Source: an uncultured Alphaproteobacteria bacterium (lineage in GTDB: Bacteria > Pseudomonadota > Alphaproteobacteria > RF32 > CAG-239). Taken from it: a stretch of 64,000 bases of DNA. This document shows, one piece after another, positions 1 to 9,088 of this stretch. The notes beneath the pieces were generated by a model. The model was not told the origin of the DNA and ran no database searches. It saw only the letters and a list, made by a program, of their open reading frames with translations. The translations under genes and the position numbers were made by a program. Location of the stretch: positions 58,532 to 122,531 of the forward strand of contig CAKQMD010000002.1 of NCBI GenBank assembly GCA_934254925.1. Reading direction: 5' to 3'. Numbering within the stretch: position 1 is the first letter of the stretch; each line of letters starts with the position of its first letter.

Positions 1-680
1 TCTCTGTCCAAATGCAGAAAATAGCCGCTGTCGGGATCGTCTTTCAGCTCCCAGATTTGGTTGTTTACACGGACTTTTTCTCCGACGTTTAACGCTTCCC
101 AATTGATGTCGTTAAAATCATGGCGTTCAAAGAAACAAGCGTCGTGGGGAAACATGTTCCACAGGGTAAAGGTGTTTTCGGAAGTCTGGACACGCCACAT
201 CAGGGTTAGAACTTTTTGCGGTTTGGCCACCGGGGTGACTTTTACCGCGTAGGCCTTCAGGATTTCTATTTGATGTATCTTGGCCAGGCCGAAAACGTCT
301 TCTTCAAGGGTGATGGCATACAGCCCTTTGATAACCATTCCGAGGGCAGGATCTTTTACCAGCTTGAACGGGACGCCGTTTCTTAAGAACAGTTTGTTGG
401 GCATAATCTGAACGGGATCTTGGGTAAGAACCGCTTCCGGCGCAAGGTAGTCCGTTTCTTCGGCTTTAAAAGCCGCCAAAAAATGGAAATTATTGTCCGA
501 ATCGCAAACGGACCAATAAATGTCGCGCTGATGATTAATTTCCAGTAAATATAATTCGACAAACCGACTAGAGAATTTGCCTGCAAAGTGGTTTGACGCT
601 TCCAACGACGAAGGAAACAAACAAGTCTCGTCCAGGGGCAGAAGATATTGTTCCGGAATGCTCTGAGAAGAAAGTTTCAT
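1..680 (-). CDS. Hypothetical protein, 3' end beyond window
   Basis: An open frame runs from an ATG at 680 to the window edge with no stop, giving 226 visible residues starting MKLSSQSIPEQYLLPLD. It is rich in aromatic and charged residues and has no signal peptide or membrane segment. I recognise no family. A terminator at 799-840 separates it from the next gene upstream on the same strand, so it probably has its own promoter in 681-798. The composition looks like ordinary coding sequence, and the long open frame on only this strand supports it being real. Confidence 0.6.
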   Translation of the reverse strand, partial: MKLSSQSIPEQYLLPLDETCLFPSSLEASNHFAGKFSSRFVELYLLEINHQRDIYWSVCDSDNNFHFLAAFKAEETDYLAPEAVLTQDPVQIMPNKLFLRNGVPFKLVKDPALGMVIKGLYAITLEEDVFGLAKIHQIEILKAYAVKVTPVAKPQKVLTLMWRVQTSENTFTLWNMFPHDACFFERHDFNDINWEALNVGEKVRVNNQIWELKDDPDSGYFLHLDR

Positions 681-798
681 AATGATATATATTTTAAGGT
701 TTGTAATATTAATAATATTGTTATGGGGATAGTTTAATGTATGTTGTCTAAATTTGTCAATCGTTTTTGAGGGAGGCGGTTCATTTTGGAAATAAAAA

Positions 799-840
799 AC
801 CCCGGGATGACAATGTCATGCCGGGGAAATTGTTTTTTTT
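799..840 (-). terminator. Intrinsic terminator after the 839-1432 gene
   Basis: Inverted repeat with CCCCGG/CCGGGG outer arms (800-805, 821-826) and ATGACA/TGTCAT inner arms, flanked by a T-run on the minus strand and another on the plus strand. It starts at the stop codon of the minus-strand gene and could work in both directions. Confidence 0.8.
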
Positions 841-1432
841 ACGGTAAATTGCAAAAGACGGGTTTTCCCTTTTCTGTTGCCATGAACCAATTGCTTCCGT
901 TCATTCTGAATTCGTCATTCAGGTGAAGCTCTTTTAATTCATGTTGGCGAGGATTGTATTTGATCTCCTTTTGCAAAACATGAATCATTATTTTTTTGTG
1001 GCCGGAAGAGGCGACAAAAACGGCGTTAACGGCTTCTTGGTTATTTTTGTCAAGAAGTAGTGCCGGTTTGAACACCAGTCCCGGGAATATTTCTTCCGCG
1101 ATGAATTGATTGATGACTTTCGTTACCGGAGTGATCCAGTGGCGAGTCGACGCTTTGTCGGTGTAATAGCGCCAAACTGCGTTTTTGTGGATGAAATAGG
1201 TGTTGCATTCTATTTCTTTCCATTTTTTGCCACAGGTTTCGGCAGGGATTAAATGTTCTTTGTCGAAACATATTTTAGTGCTTTTCCCGTCAAAGATGAT
1301 CCAACCGAACTCGTCGTCAGTCGTCAAAACCAAACGCGGATATTTTACTGATGTGGTTTTTCGTCTTTCTTTTTTTACAAGGCTTTTAACAAAGGCGTAA
1401 AACCCTTCTCTGTTGTTATAAGTGTTACACAT
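839..1432 (-). CDS. Hypothetical protein, 197 aa
   Basis: Complete frame starting MCNTYNNREGFYAFVKSL. It is soluble by appearance, with no signal peptide and no membrane helix, and is rich in Lys, His and aromatic residues. I do not recognise the family. It is a single-gene unit: a terminator follows directly and the upstream gap (1433-1530) is AT-rich. No catalytic motif stands out. Confidence 0.55.
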   Translation of the reverse strand: MCNTYNNREGFYAFVKSLVKKERRKTTSVKYPRLVLTTDDEFGWIIFDGKSTKICFDKEHLIPAETCGKKWKEIECNTYFIHKNAVWRYYTDKASTRHWITPVTKVINQFIAEEIFPGLVFKPALLLDKNNQEAVNAVFVASSGHKKIMIHVLQKEIKYNPRQHELKELHLNDEFRMNGSNWFMATEKGKPVFCNLP

Positions 1433-1529
1433 AATAGGATGATTTAAAAATTAATAATAAGGTTAATTGACAAAATTTATAGCATATTCTGTCAATAAGG
1501 GCAAGCAAAAAATGATCTTTTTTCAAAGA

Positions 1530-1560
1530 AAATAAAAAAAGCCCTTGAAAAAGGGCTTGG
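1530..1560 (-). terminator. Intrinsic terminator
   Basis: AAGCCCTT/AAGGGCTT stem (1539-1558) followed on the minus strand by seven T residues. It lies just past the stop of the 1577-2002 gene. Confidence 0.8.
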
Positions 1561-1576
1561 AGTAAGGGATTGGAGC

Positions 1577-2002
1577 TTATTCTTTTTCCACAGGCTTACC
1601 GAAAAGCAGGTACATGTTTTTGGTTATGCCGCGGGAGATCTTGTCGGCGTTGTTGTTGATACGCTCTTCGCGGAATGCGTTTTCTCCGTTGCTGTTGGCC
1701 GTGTAGATTGTTTTTTGGTCTTGTTCCATCATGCGTTGGAGTCTGTGGTGATCTTGCTTGGCATAATATTCGCAATATTTCTCAAAATAGTAAGCCAGAT
1801 GTTTGACGTCTTCGACTTTTCCGGCTTGTTTATGCGCCTCAATCTTAACCAGAGCTTTTTCAATGACGGCGCGGCGCTCAGCCCCGTTTAAGCGCGCAAA
1901 AGCGCTGTCCTTTCGGGGTTCTCCGCGACGAACATAGTCCTGGTGGTACAATTGGCCGGAACGTGGCGTTGAGGATGTTGTTTTTTCTTTTTTATTATTC
2001 AT
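1577..2002 (-). CDS. Hypothetical basic/coiled protein, possibly DUF4167-like
   Basis: 141 residues from the ATG at 2002; a TTG four codons upstream is the alternative start. The first 40 residues are basic and low in complexity. The middle (about 45-95) has a helical pattern of the type EKALVKIEAHKQAGK...AYYFEKYCEYY, which recalls the alphaproteobacterial DUF4167 domain. That likeness is by eye and weak. DUF4167 proteins have no settled function. The gene stands alone with its own terminator, upstream of the PFOR terminator. Confidence 0.55.
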   Translation of the reverse strand: MNNKKEKTTSSTPRSGQLYHQDYVRRGEPRKDSAFARLNGAERRAVIEKALVKIEAHKQAGKVEDVKHLAYYFEKYCEYYAKQDHHRLQRMMEQDQKTIYTANSNGENAFREERINNNADKISRGITKNMYLLFGKPVEKE

Positions 2003-2147
2003 AATCAGTCTCAAATTGGTTGTTAGGGTTTATTAATGAGCTGATTTTGCCTTTTTCGCGTTTCTTTGTCAAAGAAAGTTGCGAGTAATTAACAGAAATT
2101 TTTATTTGCGGGTATTTTTGTCGACAAATGATATGGGGCATAAAAAA

Positions 2148-2201
2148 ACTCCCCGTCTCCCGCTGCGTCTTTTGACGGAACAAACAACGGGGACGGGGAG
2201 T
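2148..2201 (-). terminator. Terminator of the pyruvate:ferredoxin oxidoreductase gene
   Basis: Ten-base arms ACTCCCCGTC (2148-2157) and GACGGGGAGT (2192-2201), followed on the minus strand by a T-run. It lies 20 bases past the PFOR stop codon. Confidence 0.85.
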
Positions 2202-2220
2202 TTAAGGTCAGAGAAGAGGC

Positions 2221-5200
2221 TTATTCGGCCGTTTTGAATTCAGCCATATGCTCTAACAGAGACCGTTTTTCGTTAACGTTTTCCTGAGCCTTATTCAACA
2301 AGGTTTCATAACGCTCGGGGTTCATTTTGTTAACAACCTGGAAGCGGGTTTCATTCGCCATATAGTCAGCCAGCGGCTTACTCGGCGCTTTGGAATCCAG
2401 CATCAGGGGCGCCTTGCCTTCCTTGATGTTTTCCGGGTTGTAACGATACAGCGGCCAAGAACCGGATTCGACGGCCGACTTCTGGTGATCCAGACCGTCT
2501 GCCAGGTTGAAGCCCTGGGCAATACAGTGCGAGTATGCAATGATGATGGACGGGCCGTCAAAGGCTTCCGCTTCATTCATGGCTTTGATCACCTGAGTGT
2601 CGTTGGCGCCGAAAGCAACCTGAGCGACATAGACGTTGCCGTAAGACATGGCAATCATGCCGAGGTCTTTTTTCGGCAGAGCCTTACCGGCCGTGGCAAA
2701 CTTGGCCGAAGCGCCCATCGGGGTCGCTTTGGACTGCTGACCGCCGGTGTTGGAATAAACGCCGGTATCCATGACCAGGATATTGATGTTTTTGCCGCTG
2801 GCAATCGCGTGATCCAACCCACCGAAGCCAATATCATAGGCCCAGCCGTCACCGCCGAGGATCCAAACCGATTTTTTGATCAGGTAATCGGCCAGTTTGT
2901 CGAGGTGTTTGGCTTCCGGCGTGTTGATTGCGGCCAGTTTGTCACGCAAGGCTTTGACATTGGCACGTTGATCGTCAATCTCAATATCGGTGTTTTGCGG
3001 ATTGTTCAAAATCTTGTCCGTCAGGTCAGCGCCGATTTGTTCTTTGAGGCCCGTCAACAGGGTCTTGGCAAAATGAGTCTGCTGATCAATGGAGAATCTC
3101 ATGCCCAGGCCGAATTCGGCGTTGTCTTCAAACAAAGAGTTGGCCCAAGCCGGTCCGTGGCCTTTTTCATCCTTGGCATAAGGCGTGGTCGGCAGGTTGC
3201 CGGAGTAAATGGAGGAACAACCCGTTGCGTTGGCCACAACCATGCGGTCGCCGAAGAGCTGGGTCAACAGTTTGACGTAAGGTGTTTCACCGCAGCCGGC
3301 GCAAGCACCGGAGAATTCGAACAACGGCTGAATCATCTGCGTGGTCTTCGGCAATTTCTTCTCTACCTCGGTCCGTTTGACATAGGGGAGGGTTTCAAAG
3401 AATTTCCAATTGGCGACTTCGGCTTCCAGATGATTTTCGATGTGGTCCATGTTGATGGCTTTCTTCGAAGGATCAGCCTTGTTTTTGGCCGGGCAGGCCG
3501 AGGTGCAGATGCCGCAACCGGTGCAGTCTTCAGGAGAAATTTGCAGAATGAATTTCTTGCCAGCGAATTCCTTGCCTTTATAGTCTGCCGATTTCAAGCT
3601 TGCCGGAGCGTTTTTCAATTCTTCTTCCGAAGCGACTTTCATACGGATGACGCCGTGCGGGCAGACCAAAGAACATTTGCCGCACTGGATGCAGGTTTCG
3701 GGATCCCAGACCGGGATTTCTGTTGCGATGCAGCGTTTTTCGTATTGGGTGGTGCCAGTCGGCCAGGTGCCGTCTACGACTTTTTCAAATGCCGAAACCG
3801 GGAGCTCGTTGCCGCGGTCGGCGATGATCTCGCCGGTCAGTTTTTTGACAAATTCGGGCGCATCGGCCGGAACAGGAGGCAGACGATGGAATTTAGAGGT
3901 GACCTGGGTTGGGTATTCGACCTTGTGCAGATGCGCCAAGGAAGCGTCCACAGCCTGGAAGTTCTTTTGAACGACGGCGTCGCCTTTTTTGCTGTAGGTT
4001 TTCTTGATGGCGTTTTTGATCTGAGCGATTGCTTCTTCTTTGGGCAAAATATTGGAAATTGCAAAGAAGCAGGTCTGCATCACAGTGTTGATGCGCTGAC
4101 CCATACCGGTTTCGCGGGCGACTTCTACGGCATTGATGGTGTAGAAGTTAAGTTTTTTGCCGATGATTTCTTCCTGAACTTCAATCGGCAGGTGATCCCA
4201 GACTTCCTCGGCCTTGAAAGGGGCGTTGAGCAGGAAGGTGGCGCCGGGTTTGGCGATCTTTAAGATATCGACCTTGTTCATGAAGGGGAACTGGTGGCAG
4301 GCCACGAAGTCGGCTTTGTTGATGAGATAAGCCGATTTGATCGGGTTATCCGAAAAACGCAGGTGCGACGTGGTCATTGAGCCGGATTTGCGGGAATCGT
4401 AAACGAAATAGCCCTGGCCATATTTTCCGGCGTCTTCGGCAATGATCTTGATGGAGTTCTTATTGGCGCCGACCGTTCCGTCTGCTCCCAGGCCGTAAAA
4501 GACCGCGCGAACGACGTCTTTGGGTTCGGTGTCGATCGAATCGTCAAAGGGCAGGGACGTGTGGTTGACGTCGTCGTTAATGCCCACGGAGAAACCGTTG
4601 ATCGGTTTGGCGGAAGCTGCGTTGTCGAAGACGGCTTTGACCATTCCCGGAGTGAACTCCTTGGAAGACAAACCGTAGCGGCCGCCGTAAATCTTGGGCA
4701 TGTTGGCGATTTCGCCTTTGGCAAAGGCCTGGGTTAAGGTGGCGACAACATCCAAATACAAGGGTTCGCCGGTGGAACCGGATTCTTTGGTACGATCCAG
4801 AACGGAAACGACTTTGGCCGTTTTGGGCAGCGCTTTTAAGAAAGACTTCTCGGGGAAAGGACGATACAGGTGAACTTTGACCACGCCGAGTTTTGCTCCT
4901 TGAGCGTTCAAATAGGTAATGGCTTCTTCAACCGTTTCGGCGCCAGACCCCATGATGACGATCACTTGCTCGGCATCCGGAGCTCCAAAGTAGTCGACAA
5001 CGTGATATTGGCGGCCGGAGATCTTGGCAAACTTATCCATTTCTTCCTGGACGATGCCTTCGACTTTGGCATAGAAGGGGTTGGAGGCTTCGCGACCCTG
5101 GAAGAAGACGTCGGGGTTCTGAGCGGTGCCGCGGATAACCGGCGCTTCAGGACGCAGAGCGTTTTTGGCGTTGAACTGGTAATCGACGCCTTCAAGCATG

Positions 5201-5781
5201 GCGCGCAGATCATCGTCAGAAAGCAGTTTGATCTTTTTGATTTCGTGCGAGGTGCGGAAACCGTCGAAGAAATGCATGAAAGGAACGCGAGAACGCAGCG
5301 TCGAGGTTTGGGCAATCGCCGCCATGTCATGCGCTTCCTGAACCGAATTGGAACACAGCATGGCAAAACCGGTCTGGCGACAGCTCATAACGTCCGTATG
5401 ATCGCCAAAAATCGACAGGGCATGATAAGCCAGCGAACGGGCGGCGACATGCATGACGAAAGGCGACAATTCGCCGGCGATTTTGTACATGTTCGGAATC
5501 ATCAGGAGCAAACCTTGCGAGGCGGTGAAGGTCGTGGTCAGCGAACCGGCCTGAATCGAACCGTGGCAGGCGCCGGCGGCACCGGCTTCCGACTGCATTT
5601 CCTGGACTTCGGGAATAACGCCCCAAATGTTTTTTTGTTTGGCTGCAGACCACGCATCGGCCCATTCGCCCATCGGGGAAGACGGAGTGATCGGGTAAAT
5701 AACGCAGACTTCGTTCATGCGGTGGGCAACGGAAGCAGCAGCTTCGTTACCGTCCATCATTTTCATTTTTACTTCTGACAT
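2221..5781 (-). CDS. nifJ: Pyruvate:ferredoxin (flavodoxin) oxidoreductase
   Basis: Homodimeric-type PFOR of 1186 residues, full length for the family. It oxidises pyruvate and CoA to acetyl-CoA and CO2 and reduces ferredoxin or flavodoxin in the cytoplasm. The N-terminus carries the typical pyrimidine-binding start (DGNEAAASVAHRMNEV...YPITPSSPMGE). Two 4Fe-4S motifs lie near residues 692-704 (CIQCGKCSLVCP) and 750-761 (CTGCGICTSACP). A further Cys pair (GACAGCGETPY) serves the third cluster, and the TPP-binding GDGWAYDIG...NTGGQQSK region is near 975-1010. The ATG at 5781 has AAGGA about 9 bases upstream. A hairpin with a T-tract lies in its leader. It implies low-oxygen pyruvate metabolism. 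Confidence 0.97.
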   Translation of the reverse strand: MSEVKMKMMDGNEAAASVAHRMNEVCVIYPITPSSPMGEWADAWSAAKQKNIWGVIPEVQEMQSEAGAAGACHGSIQAGSLTTTFTASQGLLLMIPNMYKIAGELSPFVMHVAARSLAYHALSIFGDHTDVMSCRQTGFAMLCSNSVQEAHDMAAIAQTSTLRSRVPFMHFFDGFRTSHEIKKIKLLSDDDLRAMLEGVDYQFNAKNALRPEAPVIRGTAQNPDVFFQGREASNPFYAKVEGIVQEEMDKFAKISGRQYHVVDYFGAPDAEQVIVIMGSGAETVEEAITYLNAQGAKLGVVKVHLYRPFPEKSFLKALPKTAKVVSVLDRTKESGSTGEPLYLDVVATLTQAFAKGEIANMPKIYGGRYGLSSKEFTPGMVKAVFDNAASAKPINGFSVGINDDVNHTSLPFDDSIDTEPKDVVRAVFYGLGADGTVGANKNSIKIIAEDAGKYGQGYFVYDSRKSGSMTTSHLRFSDNPIKSAYLINKADFVACHQFPFMNKVDILKIAKPGATFLLNAPFKAEEVWDHLPIEVQEEIIGKKLNFYTINAVEVARETGMGQRINTVMQTCFFAISNILPKEEAIAQIKNAIKKTYSKKGDAVVQKNFQAVDASLAHLHKVEYPTQVTSKFHRLPPVPADAPEFVKKLTGEIIADRGNELPVSAFEKVVDGTWPTGTTQYEKRCIATEIPVWDPETCIQCGKCSLVCPHGVIRMKVASEEELKNAPASLKSADYKGKEFAGKKFILQISPEDCTGCGICTSACPAKNKADPSKKAINMDHIENHLEAEVANWKFFETLPYVKRTEVEKKLPKTTQMIQPLFEFSGACAGCGETPYVKLLTQLFGDRMVVANATGCSSIYSGNLPTTPYAKDEKGHGPAWANSLFEDNAEFGLGMRFSIDQQTHFAKTLLTGLKEQIGADLTDKILNNPQNTDIEIDDQRANVKALRDKLAAINTPEAKHLDKLADYLIKKSVWILGGDGWAYDIGFGGLDHAIASGKNINILVMDTGVYSNTGGQQSKATPMGASAKFATAGKALPKKDLGMIAMSYGNVYVAQVAFGANDTQVIKAMNEAEAFDGPSIIIAYSHCIAQGFNLADGLDHQKSAVESGSWPLYRYNPENIKEGKAPLMLDSKAPSKPLADYMANETRFQVVNKMNPERYETLLNKAQENVNEKRSLLEHMAEFKTAE

Positions 5782-5810
5782 ATTTGATCCTTAAAAGTAA
5801 AAGTTAACAC

Positions 5811-5858
5811 AAAAAAAGCCTCAAGATCAGACGGTTTTATGCCTGATCTGCCGGCTTT
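5811..5858 (-). promoter_or_regulatory. Terminator-like hairpin in the PFOR leader (possible attenuator)
   Basis: Arms AGATCAG (5824-5830) and CTGATCT (5843-5849) sit inside a second AAGCC/GGCTT pair. On the minus strand a run of seven T follows, 30 bases before the PFOR start codon. No minus-strand gene lies just upstream that would need it. A regulated leader or a guard against read-through are both possible. Confidence 0.5.
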
Positions 5859-6054
5859 TGACATTTAATAGAATCTTTTATGCGCGTTTTATAACATAGA
5901 AAAATTTTAAAGACCAGTGAAAAATGAGGTTATTATCCGCATAAATTCAGCAGCAGTTTTTCGAAAGATGTGCAGGAATTTTTTTTGCGGTTGATGTTTG
6001 GGAAGAGTTTTTTTATAGTGCAGACATTGATGATGTTTTCAAAGGAGACAGAAG

Positions 6055-6366
6055 ATGAACAAATTATCTGCCGTATTGATCGCTGTCGGTATTTTGGCCG
6101 GTTGCAGCGAGCTTTCGACTTTGGTGCCGAGCAGCGACAAAACGCCGCTGACAACGCAGGGACAGCTTAATTCCTGTATGTTGACCGAAGCAAACGATCG
6201 TTTGCAGGCCGGAACGTTGTTTACTTCCGGTCTGGGAATCAGGGAAACGGCTAAAGATATTGCCGGAGTCTGCATAAAAAAATTGGCTTTGCAGAAGGCC
6301 GGGTTGGATACGCAAGCCGTGACGCAGGCAACGAATATTCTGAACTCGCTGAAAGCGGCGCAATAG
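6055..6366 (+). CDS. Small lipoprotein, unknown function
   Basis: 103 residues with a lipoprotein signal peptide: MNKLSAVLIAVGILAGCSEL, lipobox LAGC with Cys at 17. The mature part is short, has two further cysteines (in LNSCML and AGVCIKK) and no family I recognise. A strong ribosome site, AAAGGAG, stands before the ATG. It is probably anchored to a periplasm-facing membrane. It is a single-gene unit ending in a shared terminator. Confidence 0.75.
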   Translation: MNKLSAVLIAVGILAGCSELSTLVPSSDKTPLTTQGQLNSCMLTEANDRLQAGTLFTSGLGIRETAKDIAGVCIKKLALQKAGLDTQAVTQATNILNSLKAAQ

Positions 6367-6378
6367 GCGGGCAAGGCA

Positions 6379-6415
6379 AAGCCCCCGCCTGCAAGACGGG
6401 GCTTTTGGGGTTTTA
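6379..6415. terminator. Shared terminator between convergent genes
   Basis: AAGCCCC (6379-6385) pairs with GGGGCTT (6398-6404). T-rich stretches follow on the plus strand. It lies between the lipoprotein gene and the S66 peptidase remnant. Confidence 0.6.
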
Positions 6416-6447
6416 AAGTTCCAGTCGACAACCGTCGGCAGCGGCCG

Positions 6448-7280
6448 TCAATTGAACTTTTTTCCAAGCGGCAACACATAGCGTTGGGCAATGTGGCCGT
6501 AAGGAAAGTTCTTGACGATTACTTTGTCTGGATACCTGTGTGCAAATTCATCAAGGTAAAAGTTTATATCTTCCTTTGAATTTGTTTGGGTAAAAGCGCC
6601 GAAAACAATGCCTTTTACCTGAGAAAAGCCTTTTTGTAAAGACAGTTGCGTCAGCATTCTGTCAATGCGGGCAGGGCTTTCTCCCACATCTTCCAGCATT
6701 AAAACGGAATTTTTAAGTTTCGGCATGTAGGGTGTTCCCGTCAGTGAGCAAAAGCTCGTCAGGTTGCCGCCCAAAAGCCTTCCTTCCGTTTTCCCGATAC
6801 CAGACTTTCTCCGCCCGTACAGCTTTGCCTTTGGTTTGCCAAGCAGTTATACAAAGACGATAAGACGATCGGGGCGATTTCTCGGTAACGGGAGTAATCG
6901 TATTTGAAAACAAATCCCGTCGGGCAAATTATGTTTTTGACTTTAGCCAGCAGACCGTTTTGCAAAGCGGTCGTGTCGCTGAAGCCGAAAACCAATTTGG
7001 GATTTTGACGAATGATTGCAAAATCTAAGTACTCCAAAAGTTGGAGAGATCCCAGCCCTCCCTGCGCTTCAACAAGAGCGACAGTTTGTTTGTCTTCAAA
7101 AGCTTTCATTACTTGCGCGGCGCGTTCTTGTGCCGTGGCGGCATAATGACCGTGAGATGATCCCGGTCCGCAGGTTTCCACATGATAGATCTTGGGTAAT
7201 CTGCCGACTGCCAAACCAATGTCTACAAGAGCCTTTTCAGATACTCTGGAGGCACTTTCGATGATTTTTATTGTTTCCAT
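6448..7280 (-). pseudogene. S66 LD-carboxypeptidase (MccF/LdcA family), frameshifted
   Basis: Two overlapping frames join into one S66 serine peptidase. The N-terminal part (from the ATG at 7280) holds the nucleophile motif FGFSDTTAL. The C-terminal part holds GGNLTSF, the Glu motif LEDVGES and the His motif YGHIAQRYVLPLG, so all three catalytic regions survive. The reading frame must shift by -1 near 6840: the N-terminal frame runs on into unrelated residues and stops near 6759, while a third-frame stretch KPKAKLYGRRKSGIG leads straight into LLGGNLTSF. LdcA trims murein tetrapeptides and MccF destroys microcin C. A sequencing error would restore the gene. An intact paralogue lies at 22830-23786. 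Confidence 0.8.
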
Positions 7281-7412
7281 AATATATTTTTTTTAATAAT
7301 TTGCAAAATTATACAAAACTACCTTCATAATATAACATTATTCCGGCGTTTTGTCAAAAACAATTGTCAATGATTGATGACGGCAAAAAACGGTGGACGA
7401 TGAAAATTTTTC

Positions 7413-7440
7413 TTGATTTATTTTCAGTTTCGTTTATGTT
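7413..7440 (+). promoter_or_regulatory. Promoter of tRNA-Gly
   Basis: TTGATT (7413-7418), 16-base spacer, TATGTT (7435-7440), 14 bases before the tRNA 5' end. Found by eye. Confidence 0.45.
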
Positions 7441-7454
7441 CAAACTGCTTTCAG

Positions 7455-7528
7455 GCGAGTATAGTTCAATGGTAGAACGTGAGCTTCCCAAGCTTAGGAT
7501 GCGGGTTCGATTCCCGTTACTCGCTCCA
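7455..7528 (+). tRNA. tRNA-Gly (anticodon CCC)
   Basis: Full cloverleaf. The acceptor arm GCGAGTA pairs with TACTCGC, the discriminator is T and CCA is encoded. The anticodon arm is TGAGC/GCTTA with loop TTCCCAA, giving anticodon CCC (reads GGG). The T-arm contains GGTTCGATTCC. Confidence 0.95.
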
Positions 7529-7613
7529 TTCCCGGGGGCTGATGGGGCGAGGTGAAATGTCGCCGTGTTGCGGATTTTCCTTTCGGGCAATGACTTCAAG
7601 GTGGAAACATAAG

Positions 7614-8402
7614 GTGAAAATAGGCATTTTTGATTCGGGATTGGGCGGTCTGGTGATTACCAAAGCCTGTATTAACGCCTTGCCGGTCTATGACTATGTT
7701 TATTTCGGCGATACGCGGAATCTTCCTTACGGTGAAAAGACTTCCGGACAAATTTTGGCCTATAGCCTGGAGGCCATGCGCTATCTGATTTCTCAACAAT
7801 GTTCCCTGATCATTATCGCTTGCAATACGGCAACTTCCATTGCTCTGCGTTATATTCAGCAGCGTTTTATTCCCGCTTATGCGCCGGAGGTGAAAGTTTT
7901 GGGGGTGGTGATTCCGACGGTGGAAACGGCTATTGACAGCGGGGAAAAGAAAATCGGCGTTGCGGCGACCCGGGCAACGGTGCGTTCGGGAATTTATGCC
8001 ACGGAGCTGCATAAGCTTAATCCCGAGGTGTGGGTAAAAGAGGTGGCGACGCCCGAGCTGGTGCCGGCGATTGAGCATAACGATTTTGCTGCGGCGGAAG
8101 AAATCGTCTTGCGTTATTTGCCGCAGTTTGCCGAAGCGGAGAGCGTGATTCTCGGGTGTACGCATTATCCTTTGGTCAAGCATCTTTTTCGGCGTTATCT
8201 GCCGGCTACGGTCAAGGTGGTGTCGCAAGATGAATTGATGGGCGCTAAATTGGCGGATTATCTGCGGCGGCATTCGGAAATCGAGACGAGACTGAGCCGC
8301 GGTGCGCGGTATCGTTTTGTCGTCAGCAGTTTGAACGAACATTACCGTCAAGTGGCGGCGACGCTGTTTGCCGATATTCCGATCGAGGAAATTTCTGCTT
8401 GA
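7614..8402 (+). CDS. murI: Glutamate racemase
   Basis: Interconverts L- and D-glutamate for peptidoglycan synthesis in the cytoplasm. The chosen GTG start (7614) gives 262 residues, usual for MurI, with AAGGTGG about 9 bases upstream; longer frames would run into tRNA-Gly. The N-terminal FDSGLGG, the GDTRNLPYG segment, the first catalytic Cys in ACNTATS and the second in LGCTHYPL are all present. Both general acid/base cysteines are therefore intact. An alternative ATG lies eight codons upstream (MTSRWKHK) but has no clear ribosome site. Confidence 0.95.
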   Translation: MKIGIFDSGLGGLVITKACINALPVYDYVYFGDTRNLPYGEKTSGQILAYSLEAMRYLISQQCSLIIIACNTATSIALRYIQQRFIPAYAPEVKVLGVVIPTVETAIDSGEKKIGVAATRATVRSGIYATELHKLNPEVWVKEVATPELVPAIEHNDFAAAEEIVLRYLPQFAEAESVILGCTHYPLVKHLFRRYLPATVKVVSQDELMGAKLADYLRRHSEIETRLSRGARYRFVVSSLNEHYRQVAATLFADIPIEEISA

Positions 8403-8404
8403 GA

Positions 8405-8433
8405 TTGACAGTTGGGCAAAATTCTTTTATGGT
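8405..8433 (+). promoter_or_regulatory. Sigma-70-type promoter for the phosphatase gene
   Basis: TTGACA (8405-8410), 17-base spacer, TATGGT (8428-8433). It sits just past the murI stop and 64 bases before the next start. Confidence 0.6.
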
Positions 8434-8497
8434 CAAACGGAAAATAAAACTATTAAGTTTTGAATTATTATAACAATCATCAATTTATTTAACGGAT

Positions 8498-9079
8498 ATG
8501 ACGCATATGAAAAAAGAGTTTTACGTCTTTCGCCATGGTGAAACCGACTTGAACAAAATGAAGTGTTGGCAAGGATCGGGCATGGATTATGACCTGAACG
8601 CGACGGGCATTGCGCAAGGCGAGGCTCTGGCAGACAAGCTTGCTGGTAGAGGCCTGGAGATTATTTATTCTTCGCCGCTGAAAAGGGCGCTGCATACGGC
8701 GGAGATCGTCGGTGCGGCTTTGGAAATTCCTGTTGTTGTCGAAAACGATCTGCGCGAGTGTCATTACGGTATGGCGGAAGGACGTTCTCTCAGCGAATTT
8801 CCAGACTATTTGACGGCTTGGCAAGATCCCTGCAACATGGAAGTCGCTATTCCCGGAGGAGAGAAAAAAGGCGAGGCTTTGCAAAGGGTTTTGCGGGTTT
8901 TCGATCATCTGCTGACAGAGCCTTCCCGGATTATGGGCGTTGCCATTCATCGCGGGACGATGCTCAACTTGTTGTGGTATTATCATTTTGATTTTGAAGG
9001 AATTAATTTGCCCAACTGCGCGGTTTTTCATCTGATTCACGATGAAGAGGGCTGGCGGATTGAAGGGAGCTTATTCTGA
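8498..9079 (+). CDS. Histidine phosphatase family protein
   Basis: 193 residues of the phosphoglycerate-mutase-like superfamily. The phospho-accepting RHG motif is in FRHGETDLN near the N-terminus. A conserved Arg lies in SSPLKRALHTAE, Glu in LRECHYGMAEG, and the second His in GVAIHRGTMLNLL. Such enzymes remove phosphate from sugars, alpha-ribazole phosphate (CobC) or nucleotides; the substrate cannot be told from sequence. An in-frame ATG three codons downstream (8507) is an equally good start. It has its own promoter and ends at a bidirectional terminator. Confidence 0.85.
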   Translation: MTHMKKEFYVFRHGETDLNKMKCWQGSGMDYDLNATGIAQGEALADKLAGRGLEIIYSSPLKRALHTAEIVGAALEIPVVVENDLRECHYGMAEGRSLSEFPDYLTAWQDPCNMEVAIPGGEKKGEALQRVLRVFDHLLTEPSRIMGVAIHRGTMLNLLWYYHFDFEGINLPNCAVFHLIHDEEGWRIEGSLF

Positions 9080-9088
9080 ATTAAAAAA

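Noticed and set aside
1995..2183. 62-codon frame on the minus strand
   Set aside because: It spans the PFOR terminator and overlaps the start of the next gene; no ribosome site and no coding character.
2485..4263. Open frame of 592 codons on the plus strand
   Set aside because: It is antisense to the PFOR gene and arises from its codon bias; the translation has no family features. The frame at 4870-5778 is rejected for the same reason.
6770..6850. Programmed -1 frameshift in the S66 gene
   Set aside because: No X XXY YYZ heptamer or clear stimulatory structure at the switch point; mutation or sequencing error is simpler.
7354..7599. 81-codon frame on the minus strand across tRNA-Gly
   Set aside because: It reads the complement of the tRNA (a common false gene) and has no ribosome site.
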